Source: DATLBY01 sp035526665 | Lineage (GTDB): Bacteria; Acidobacteriota; Terriglobia; Bryobacterales; Bryobacteraceae | Length of the DNA: 8,683 nt | Direction of reading: 5' to 3' | Assembly (NCBI GenBank): GCA_035526665.1 | Contig: DATLBY010000203.1 | Location: forward strand, 1 to 8,683 | Shown: positions 1-5,977 of the stretch, piece by piece | Layout of the letters: each line of letters begins with the position of its first letter | Numbering within the stretch: position 1 is the first letter of the stretch | The notes under the pieces: model-generated | What the model was told of the DNA's origin: nothing | The model's input: only the letters and a program-made list of their open reading frames with translations | Databases searched by the model: none | Position numbers and translations under genes: made by a program

Positions 1-86
1 CGGCCGTGTTCCAGAATACAAATTACGCAACGAGTCGCGGAGCTACCGACATCGAGCCCAACCGCATATTTGACGCTACTCGGCAC
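1..86 (-). CDS. ftsA: Cell division protein FtsA, 5' end only (truncated by window edge)
   Basis: Only the first 28 codons are present. Translation from a GTG at 86-84 gives a start followed by PSSVKYAVGLDVGSSATRC. The segment YAVGLDVGSS (residues 7-16) is the phosphate-1 loop of the actin/Hsp70 ATPase fold, as at the N terminus of FtsA. FtsA is the cytoplasmic, membrane-associated actin homologue that anchors FtsZ to the membrane and recruits later divisome proteins. The GTG start is chosen because a full Shine-Dalgarno sequence sits 8 nt upstream. Another in-frame GTG at 95-93 overlaps that Shine-Dalgarno sequence and is less likely. The gene overlaps the end of ftsQ by 11 nt, the standard ftsQ-ftsA order. 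From so short a fragment another actin-fold ATPase (PilM type) cannot be excluded by sequence alone, but the context makes FtsA by far the best call. Confidence 0.88.
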   Translation of the reverse strand, partial: MPSSVKYAVGLDVGSSATRCVICILEHG

Positions 87-915
87 GCGTTGCACCTCCT
101 ATGGCAATGATGCGATCCCGCAATCGCAGATCTAAAACGGCGGCGTCCGGCATGCGCTTACGGATGGTGGCCTGATTGTCTAGAAAGTTCTGCAACCGCT
201 GACGATACTTTTGATCTCCCAACATCAACACAATGGTGCGGTGGTCGAATTTTTCGGTGATCTTCACGTTATCGATGTCCGCAACATCGATTTCCGACAC
301 GCTGTCGGCCAGCGCACCCAGCTCGGACTGCAGACGCAGAAATCGCTTCACTTTTTCGCGGCGCACTTCTTCCGGATCGTCACCGGCTATTCCTGTCACC
401 ACGGGCAGATGGAGCTCCACCGGCCTCTCGGGATTCAACAAAACACCTTCGGCGTCGATCAGCCCGGGCCGCATCGCGCCCTTGCCCGCCGCAATCTGCA
501 CAAAGGCAACGGGCTTTCTCTCGGTGATGCGAACCACCAGGCGGTTGGGCCAGATGCGCGAGACAGAGGCGTCCTTTACCCAATCGATGGCGAGCAGGCG
601 CCGGCGGCGCTCCGCAATTGGGCAAAGATACAGGCTGCGGCCAAAGTCCTTGGCGAACACTTGCTGCACTTGAAGCTCGGAAGTATAGAATAGCCCTTCG
701 GTCCGGAACCAGGGACTGGACTCGCCCGCCTCCGGAGGGCCGGGTAGAAAGAAGCGCGCATCGGAGATCACAAACTGTTCCACGCGCCAGAAGAGGCTCA
801 TCAGGGCGACTGCCGCCAGGGCGGCCGTTATCAGACCAAGGATGTAGCGAAGCGCGGCACGGCCGTTCATCTCCGGCATCGGCAGGGCTGCTTCCGCCGC
901 GGGCCGACGCGCCAT
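76..915 (-). CDS. ftsQ: Cell division protein FtsQ (POTRA-domain divisome scaffold)
   Basis: This 279-residue bitopic membrane protein matches the FtsQ/DivIB architecture. A short basic and Ala-rich cytoplasmic tail (1-22) is followed by one membrane helix (about 23-43) and a periplasmic POTRA domain (about 45-138). The POTRA domain ends in the hallmark WVKDASVSRIWPNRLVVRITERKP (split here: WVKDASVSRIWP at 112-123, then ITERKPVAF at 130-138). A beta domain follows to the C terminus. FtsQ links early and late divisome proteins, binding FtsB/FtsL. The ATG at 915 is preferred over an in-frame GTG at 963 because it forms a TAATG overlap with the murC stop, and the 16 extra residues would lie inside murC. 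The POTRA start carries an extra segment (about residues 58-76) compared with typical FtsQ. No strong ribosome binding site is visible, which suggests translational coupling to murC. Confidence 0.93.
   Translation of the reverse strand: MARRPAAEAALPMPEMNGRAALRYILGLITAALAAVALMSLFWRVEQFVISDARFFLPGPPEAGESSPWFRTEGLFYTSELQVQQVFAKDFGRSLYLCPIAERRRRLLAIDWVKDASVSRIWPNRLVVRITERKPVAFVQIAAGKGAMRPGLIDAEGVLLNPERPVELHLPVVTGIAGDDPEEVRREKVKRFLRLQSELGALADSVSEIDVADIDNVKITEKFDHRTIVLMLGDQKYRQRLQNFLDNQATIRKRMPDAAVLDLRLRDRIIAIGGATRAE
93..100 (-). promoter_or_regulatory. Strong Shine-Dalgarno sequence for ftsA
   Basis: The minus strand reads AGGAGGTG here, 8 nt (counted from the AGGAGG core) before the GTG at 86. 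It lies inside the last codons of ftsQ. It is the only near-perfect ribosome binding site in the window and it decides the ftsA start. It implies that ftsA is translated efficiently and largely independently of ftsQ. Confidence 0.85.
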
Positions 916-2294
916 TACTCGATACCCCGCAGCTTCTGGAGAACCTGATCGCCGGCCTGCCACACGTTGCCTGCGCCTAACGTCAGCACCAGGTCGCCCT
1001 CCCGGCAGGCCTGAAATACAGCCGCCGAGGCATTCTCGATACTTCCGCAGTATGTCACCGAGCGGTGCCCGAACGAACTCAGGCGATCGGCGAGCACCTG
1101 GCTCGAGATGTTGGGAATCTCTTTTTCGGAAGCCGCATAGATATCCAGCAGGTAGACACTATCGGCCTGATGGAAGGATTTTGCAAAATCGTCCATCAGG
1201 TGCAGCGTGCGGCTGTAGCGGTGTGGCTGAAAGATGACGTGGATGCGATCGTACTCGCACTGGCGGGCTGCCGCCAGCGTGGCCCGAATCTCCGTCGGGT
1301 GATGACCATAATCATCAATTACGGTAATACCCTTCTCCTGCCCGCGCTTCTGAAACCGGCGATCCACGCCGCTGAAACTGGCTAATCCAGCGCGGATCTT
1401 GTCGAGCGGCACCTCCAGCTCGAGTGCCACCGCGACGGCGGCCGTGGCATTCAACACGTTGTGCATGCCGGGGACGTTCAACTGGAAATCCCCCAGATCC
1501 TCGTTGCGAAAACGAAGGCGAAATTCACTGGCGAGGTGCCCGCAGGAGGATCCTGTTACCGCCAGTTTCGCCTGCGCCAGCGTGCCGTAGGTGATCGTGC
1601 GGCGGGTGATGCTAGGCAGAATCTGTTGAATGTTTTCGTCGTCCAGGCAGACGATGGCAGCGCCGTAGAACGGCACCTTGTTGACAAAATCGGTGAAAGC
1701 CGCACGGATCGCGTCGATGCCGGAGTAGTGATCCAGGTGTTCACGGTCGACATTGGTGACGACGGCGAGAATCGGGCTCAGCCGCAAAAACGAACCATCG
1801 CTCTCATCCGATTCCACCACCAGAAAATTGCTGCGGCCGAGGCGCGCGTTCGACCCGCCCATGGTATTCACGCGTCCGCCGACCACTACGGTAGGATCAA
1901 GTCCGGCGTAGCTGAGAATGGCTGCCGTCATCGAGGTTGTGGTTGTCTTACCATGGCTGCCGGCGATGGCGACTCCAAACTTGAGCCGCATAAGCTCCGC
2001 CAGCAGTTCACCCCGCGGGATCACAGGAATCCGCAGCCGCCGCGCCTCCACCACTTCGGGATTCAGCTCATCCACGGCGGAGCTTATCACCAGGGCCTTG
2101 GCGCCATTGACGTGCGCCGCCGAATGACCCTCATGCACACAGGCGCCGAGGGACTGCAGACGTTCGGTGATTGGGCTCAACTTCAGGTCGGATCCGGATA
2201 TTTTGTAGCCTAGATTCAACAGGATCTCGGCAATGCCGCTCATCCCGATCCCGCCTATCCCCGTGAAGTGAAGCTGTTGGGGCTTAAAAAACAT
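915..2294 (-). CDS. murC: UDP-N-acetylmuramate--L-alanine ligase MurC
   Basis: This 459-residue cytoplasmic ligase adds L-alanine to UDP-MurNAc using ATP, the first stem-peptide step. The N-terminal UDP-binding domain has the glycine loop GIGGIGMSG (12-20). The central ATPase domain has the P-loop GSHGKTTTT (112-120), ESDESDGSF (161-169) and NVDREHLDHY (181-190), with GMHNVLNATAA (276-286). The C-terminal domain has SGVDRRFQ (308-315), DDYGHHPTEI (327-336), FQPHRYSRT (355-363) and TLGAGNVW (438-445), all MurC hallmarks. Length is slightly below E. coli MurC. The start is firm: an in-frame TAA (2306-2304) sits four codons upstream with no other start codon between. It is separated from murG by 111 nt, the only sizeable gap in the window, and has only a weak ribosome binding site (AAAAGAT). 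It overlaps ftsQ by one base. murB and ddl, which often follow murC, are absent. Confidence 0.98.
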   Translation of the reverse strand: MFFKPQQLHFTGIGGIGMSGIAEILLNLGYKISGSDLKLSPITERLQSLGACVHEGHSAAHVNGAKALVISSAVDELNPEVVEARRLRIPVIPRGELLAELMRLKFGVAIAGSHGKTTTTSMTAAILSYAGLDPTVVVGGRVNTMGGSNARLGRSNFLVVESDESDGSFLRLSPILAVVTNVDREHLDHYSGIDAIRAAFTDFVNKVPFYGAAIVCLDDENIQQILPSITRRTITYGTLAQAKLAVTGSSCGHLASEFRLRFRNEDLGDFQLNVPGMHNVLNATAAVAVALELEVPLDKIRAGLASFSGVDRRFQKRGQEKGITVIDDYGHHPTEIRATLAAARQCEYDRIHVIFQPHRYSRTLHLMDDFAKSFHQADSVYLLDIYAASEKEIPNISSQVLADRLSSFGHRSVTYCGSIENASAAVFQACREGDLVLTLGAGNVWQAGDQVLQKLRGIE

Positions 2295-2305
2295 TTTGAT
2301 CTTTT

Positions 2306-2335
2306 ATTGTTTCGAGTAGCACAGCCCGGTGTCAA
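2306..2335 (-). promoter_or_regulatory. Possible sigma-70-type promoter upstream of murC
   Basis: On the minus strand a perfect TTGACA (2335-2330) is followed after 18 nt by AACAAT (2311-2306), a 4/6 match to TATAAT. It lies in the 111-nt murG-murC gap, the one place in the window where an intercistronic promoter would fit. Transcription would start near 2299, leaving only about 5 nt before the murC ATG, which could mean a nearly leaderless mRNA. The call rests on consensus matching only, and the -10 match is mediocre. Confidence 0.35.
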
Positions 2336-2382
2336 TCGGATTATTCACTTTCAATCATCTCACGGAGAATGGAAATCCAGGC

Positions 2383-2426
2383 GCAAAAAGTTGCCGTTCA
2401 CTCGCTCAGGGACGGCTTTTTTTTGC
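2383..2426 (+). terminator. Imperfect inverted repeat, terminator-like, across the murG stop codon
   Basis: Read on the plus strand, GCCGTTC (2393-2399) pairs with GGACGGC (2410-2416), with one G-U pair and a 10-nt loop, and is followed at once by eight T (2417-2424). An outer arm GCAAAAA (2383-2389) can pair with TTTTTGC (2420-2426). In the plus direction this looks like an intrinsic terminator. In the direction of the genes (minus) the core stem GCCGT/ACGGC is weaker, and it is followed by AAC and five T, so it could act as a partial terminator or mRNA-end hairpin for murG. It covers the last murG codons, so part of the T run comes from Lys codons and the structure may be fortuitous. Confidence 0.35.
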
Positions 2427-3491
2427 AACCTCTTCCAGTACGTCCGCTGCCCTGGATGCGGCCCCGGGCCTGGCGAATTTCCGGATGTTCCGGCCCAGAT
2501 CACAAAGAGCCTCCCGGCCGGTGGCCAGCGCCGCCACTTCATCGAACAACCGCTCCCCGTTCATTTCCTTGTCCAATACCATGCGGGCGGCTTGCGCTTT
2601 CACCAGAGCCTCTGCGTTCCCGCGCTGATGGTCGTCGGCGGCGAACGGGAAGGGTACCAGCACTGCGGGTTTACCGGCGGCCGCAAGTTCAGAGACGGTG
2701 GAGGCGCCGGCCCGGCAGATAATCAGGTCGGCCGAGGCAAACGCGGCCGGCATGTCGGGAATAAAGGGCACTACCTGCCCGGCCAGGCCAGTCTGCTCGA
2801 ACTCGCGCGCCAACTGCTGGTGCATTTCTGTGCCGGTCTGATGCAGGATGCGGATAGGAGCCCCCGCGTCGGCAAAAATAGGCCAGCTCTCCCGGGCGGC
2901 GTTATTCAAAGTACGCGAACCGCGGCTGCCGCCCGTAATCAGCAGAGTGAATTGCTCACCCGCAGGTTTTTCAGATATTTGGAAGAACTCCTGGCGCACC
3001 GGCACACCGGTGGTTTCGGCCCGGCCGGGCGGGAACCAGTCGGCGGTTTCCTCAAAATTCACCAAGGCCCGGGTGATAAATCGTGCCATCCGGCGGTTCG
3101 TCAAGCCGGGGATGGCGTTCGGCTCCATCAGAACGATAGGGATACGCCGCGTCCAGGCGGCCAGCACGGCAGGTCCGGCAACATATCCGCCCATGCTGAA
3201 TACGGCCGCCGGGCGGCGGTGCAGGTACGCGTTGGTGGTACGCGCCACGCTGACAGGCAGTTGCACGACGGTCCTGAGCTGCTGTAGAAAACCGACGCGC
3301 TGGAGACCGCCGATATTGATCCATTCGATTTCAAAACCGGCGGCCGGCACAAGCCGCGATTCCATGCCGTTTTTGGTGCCGATGAAAAAGGGATGGTGCC
3401 CGCGGCGGCGCAGCTCCTCTGCCACCGCCAGGGCGGGAATGATGTGGCCGCCGGTTCCTCCGCCGGCCATCGCGAAGGTAAGTCCGCTCAT
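2406..3491 (-). CDS. murG: Lipid II synthase MurG (UDP-GlcNAc:lipid I GlcNAc transferase)
   Basis: This 361-residue GT-B glycosyltransferase (family GT28) acts on the cytoplasmic face of the membrane. It transfers GlcNAc from UDP-GlcNAc to lipid I, giving lipid II. Visible signatures are the first glycine loop GGGTGGHIIPALA (10-22) with the conserved His16, the second loop SMGGYVAGPAV (99-109), EPNAIPGLTNR (123-133) and TGGSRGSRTLN (186-196). In the C-terminal donor-binding half are CRAGASTVSELAAAGKPA (259-276) and PFPFAADDHQRGNA (280-293). Length is close to E. coli MurG. The start codon overlaps the ftsW stop as ATGA and has no strong ribosome binding site, so coupling to ftsW is likely. 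The C terminus ends KKSRP, encoded by a run of eight A. A 111-nt gap to murC follows. Confidence 0.98.
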   Translation of the reverse strand: MSGLTFAMAGGGTGGHIIPALAVAEELRRRGHHPFFIGTKNGMESRLVPAAGFEIEWINIGGLQRVGFLQQLRTVVQLPVSVARTTNAYLHRRPAAVFSMGGYVAGPAVLAAWTRRIPIVLMEPNAIPGLTNRRMARFITRALVNFEETADWFPPGRAETTGVPVRQEFFQISEKPAGEQFTLLITGGSRGSRTLNNAARESWPIFADAGAPIRILHQTGTEMHQQLAREFEQTGLAGQVVPFIPDMPAAFASADLIICRAGASTVSELAAAGKPAVLVPFPFAADDHQRGNAEALVKAQAARMVLDKEMNGERLFDEVAALATGREALCDLGRNIRKFARPGAASRAADVLEEVAKKSRP

Positions 3492-4627
3492 TCCGCGCGT
3501 TCGCTGACGCTCAGTAGAAGCCCCAGAGAGATCAGGGTGCTCAAAAGTGAGCTTCCTCCGTACGAGATCATCGGCAGCGGGATGCCTTTGGTGGGGCCCA
3601 TATCCAGGACCACGCTCATGTTGATGAGAGCTTGCAGGACTACGGAAGCAGTTACGCCTAACGCGAGATATTTCCCAAAATCATCCGGCGCGATCCAGAA
3701 TAGACGCAGGCCGCGCCAAAGGATCACGAAGAAGCCAACCAGCACAGCCGTGGAGCCCCACAGCCCGAGCTCCTCGCCAATTACCGCATAAATAAAGTCG
3801 GTGTGCGCTTCGGGCAGGTAGAGTAGCTTCTGTTTGCCTTGCATCAGCCCGACTCCCAGAGCGCCGCCCGTACCCACTGCGATTTTCGATTGCCGCGCCT
3901 GGTAGGCGGGATCGCGCGTCGCCAAAGACGTGTGGACGTAATCCTTGATCTTGCCTGCGCGGTCGAATTTACTGATGATTTTGTATTCGGGGTCGACATA
4001 GCCGATAATCCGCGCCATGCGATACGGCTTCGAAACAATCAGAATGCCGGCGAGGAGGCCCACACCCGCCAGCCCTAACAGAATATAACGGCGCTCCAGA
4101 CCGGCGACGAAGAAGACCACTCCCGCGGTGACGATCAATACGAGCGCTGTGCCAAAATCGGGAATCGCAACGGCGGCCACCAAAACGGCCAGTGCCAGAG
4201 AGGCCGGCAGGAGAGTGTGCCGGTTATTAATTGCACGCATCCTCAGCGTAATGAAATAGGCGAGAAACACAATCAGCGCCGGCTTGGCAAACTCCGACGG
4301 TTGGAGGCCGACCGAACCTATACTGATCCAGCGGTGCCGGCGGGGATCCGCAAAGTAGGCAATCAACAGCATGGAGAGCACCACGCCGAGCGGTGCAAAG
4401 GCCCAAACCGGGTTGCGGAATTTCCGGTAGTCCAGGCGTTTGAAAAACATCAGAACCAGAAAGGAAACGGCTGCCCAAAAGATCTGCCGGCTGATGAAGT
4501 AGTAGCTCGATTTATACTTCAGCTCGGCCATGACCGAGGATGCGCTGAACACGACCACGATCCCAAAGCAGACCATCACCACAACGGTGAAAAATAGAAT
4601 CCAATCGGTTTTTATCTTTTGTGCCAT
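3488..4627 (-). CDS. ftsW: Septal peptidoglycan glycosyltransferase FtsW (SEDS family)
   Basis: This 379-residue polytopic membrane protein has about ten hydrophobic helices. SEDS proteins polymerise lipid II into glycan strands with a partner class B PBP; FtsW works with FtsI at the septum. Family motifs are SVGLQPSEFAKP (105-116), AIPDFGTAL (154-162), KLLYLPEAHTDFIYAVIGEE (267-286) with the catalytic Asp at 277, and TKGIPLPMISYGGSS (346-360). FtsW is preferred over RodA from its place between murD and murG. Odd feature: the segment from DP (212-213) to YQ (242-243) is 28 residues, against about 8 in E. coli FtsW, giving an extra charged stretch at about 214-241 before the catalytic region. 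The ATG is the first start codon after the murD stop, 18 nt away and in the same frame. A partial Shine-Dalgarno sequence (GAGGA) lies unusually close to it. Confidence 0.96.
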   Translation of the reverse strand: MAQKIKTDWILFFTVVVMVCFGIVVVFSASSVMAELKYKSSYYFISRQIFWAAVSFLVLMFFKRLDYRKFRNPVWAFAPLGVVLSMLLIAYFADPRRHRWISIGSVGLQPSEFAKPALIVFLAYFITLRMRAINNRHTLLPASLALAVLVAAVAIPDFGTALVLIVTAGVVFFVAGLERRYILLGLAGVGLLAGILIVSKPYRMARIIGYVDPEYKIISKFDRAGKIKDYVHTSLATRDPAYQARQSKIAVGTGGALGVGLMQGKQKLLYLPEAHTDFIYAVIGEELGLWGSTAVLVGFFVILWRGLRLFWIAPDDFGKYLALGVTASVVLQALINMSVVLDMGPTKGIPLPMISYGGSSLLSTLISLGLLLSVSERAE

Positions 4628-4645
4628 TTCCTCTTCAGGTGCTCT

Positions 4646-5977
4646 CTATAGCTGCATGACGGCGGTTTTGAATACTCTACCGCGATGCTCAAAATTTTCA
4701 AACTGGTCGAAGCTGGCGCAGGCGGGCGCGAGCAGCACCGTCTCACCGGGCCCGGCTTGCGCAGCAGCCGTTTCCACGGCAGCTTCCAGGGTGCCAGCTT
4801 GAATCAGCGGCAACCCGTCCCCAAGCTGGCTTGCGATTTTGGGCGCGGCCGCGCCAATCAGCAGAATACCCCGGGACTTACGGCGCAGTGAATCGCGCAA
4901 TACGGTATAGTCGCTGTTCTTGTCTTTCCCGCCCAGAATGATCCACAGTCCGCCGGCAAACGCGTCAATCGCCTTCTGCGCCGCATCCACGTTCGTGGCC
5001 TTGGAATCGTTATAGTAGCTCACTCCCTGGCGCTCGCGCACAAACTCCAGCCTGTGCTCGACGCCCGGAAAGGTTCGGATAGCGGCGGCAATCCGGGATA
5101 AGCTCGCACCGGCTAGTCGGGCTGCCGCCGCTGCCGCCATGGTATTTTCCACATTGTGGATACCTTTCAACGGGATATCGCTGATGGGCAGCAGCTCCAA
5201 CTCGTCAAAGTAAAGCTTGCCGTTGCCCAGGTAGACGCCCGGCGTAACTGGCCGCGCGACACTGAACCATAAAATGTCCGCTGCCGTCGCCTGGGCATAG
5301 CCCACGCACGAAGCATCGTCTGCATTCAGAACCGCGAAGTCCCCGGCCTGCTGCGTTTCGAAAAGGCGCCGCTTGGCGGCTACGTAATTCTCAAACGTAT
5401 GGTGGCGGTCCAGGTGATCGGGCGTCACATTCAGCGCCACCGCGATGTTCGCCCGAAACCTGGAAATGGTTTCCAGTTGAAAGCTGGACAGCTCAATCAC
5501 GTTCCACTGACCGGCTTTCGAGGAGTCGATCATGGCGGTTAGCGGAGTGCCGATGTTGCCGCCGACCTGAACCGCTATTCCGCTCTGCCGCAGGATATGA
5601 CCCGTCATGGCGGTAGTAGTCGTTTTTCCGTTAGCTCCCGTGATGCCGATGACGGGGCCTTGCAGGAAATAAGAGGCGAGCTCGACTTCGCCGATCACCG
5701 GAACGCCGGCCTCCCGCGGCCGCGTCAAGTCTTCTAAATCGGCGGGAACTCCAGGCGAAATCACAATGAGGTCGGCGCCGGCCAAGGACTCGGGTTTCTG
5801 CGGCAGGAGAGCTACTCCCAGCGCCTCCAGCCGTTCGCCCGCGGACCCGAGCTGCGCGGCGAAACGTTCATCCACTGCCCGAACCCGCGCCCCCTGTTTA
5901 CGCAGAAGTTCGACGGCGGCGAGTCCGGACTTCGCCATCCCCACCACAACCACATCTTTGCCGGAGAAGGTAATCAT
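4646..5977 (-). CDS. murD: UDP-N-acetylmuramoyl-L-alanine--D-glutamate ligase MurD
   Basis: This 443-residue cytoplasmic ATP-dependent ligase adds D-glutamate to UDP-MurNAc-L-Ala. The N-terminal Rossmann-like domain starts VVVVGMAKSG (9-18). The Mur ligase ATPase domain has the P-loop TGANGKTTTT (113-122), ELSSFQLE (162-169), NVTPDHLDRH (183-192) and AAKRRLFE (200-207). Its Lys202 matches the lysine that is carbamylated in the family. GIHNVENTMAA (272-282), PGVEHRLEF (304-312), YYNDSKATN (321-329) and LLAPACASFDQFENFEHRG (415-433) are MurD-type signatures and rule out MurC, MurE or MurF. Length is close to the 438 residues of E. coli MurD. The start overlaps the mraY stop as ATGA, without a clear ribosome binding site. 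Confidence 0.98.
   Translation of the reverse strand: MITFSGKDVVVVGMAKSGLAAVELLRKQGARVRAVDERFAAQLGSAGERLEALGVALLPQKPESLAGADLIVISPGVPADLEDLTRPREAGVPVIGEVELASYFLQGPVIGITGANGKTTTTAMTGHILRQSGIAVQVGGNIGTPLTAMIDSSKAGQWNVIELSSFQLETISRFRANIAVALNVTPDHLDRHHTFENYVAAKRRLFETQQAGDFAVLNADDASCVGYAQATAADILWFSVARPVTPGVYLGNGKLYFDELELLPISDIPLKGIHNVENTMAAAAAARLAGASLSRIAAAIRTFPGVEHRLEFVRERQGVSYYNDSKATNVDAAQKAIDAFAGGLWIILGGKDKNSDYTVLRDSLRRKSRGILLIGAAAPKIASQLGDGLPLIQAGTLEAAVETAAAQAGPGETVLLAPACASFDQFENFEHRGRVFKTAVMQL

Noticed and set aside
93..95. In-frame GTG at 95 as the ftsA start
   Set aside because: This codon overlaps the Shine-Dalgarno sequence itself. The GTG at 86 has the right 8-nt spacing.
916..963. Upstream GTG at 963 as the ftsQ start
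   Set aside because: It would put 16 residues inside the murC coding region. The ATG at 915 forms a TAATG coupling site and gives a normal FtsQ cytoplasmic tail.
1461..2213. Plus-strand open frame of 250 codons antisense to murC
   Set aside because: It falls entirely within murC, whose motifs are complete. No ribosome binding site or recognisable family is visible, so it is a shadow frame.
2268..3287. Plus-strand open frame of 339 codons opposite the murC start and murG
   Set aside because: It lies antisense to clearly real murG and the murC 5' end. Its translation is rich in Gly, Arg, His and Pro, shows no domain, and it runs through the T8 terminator-like site. Long stop-free antisense frames are common in GC-rich genes.
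5111..5138. Short GCC-rich repeat in murD
   Set aside because: It encodes an Ala-rich helix after the HNVENTM motif, which is normal for Mur ligases, and is not a repeat element.
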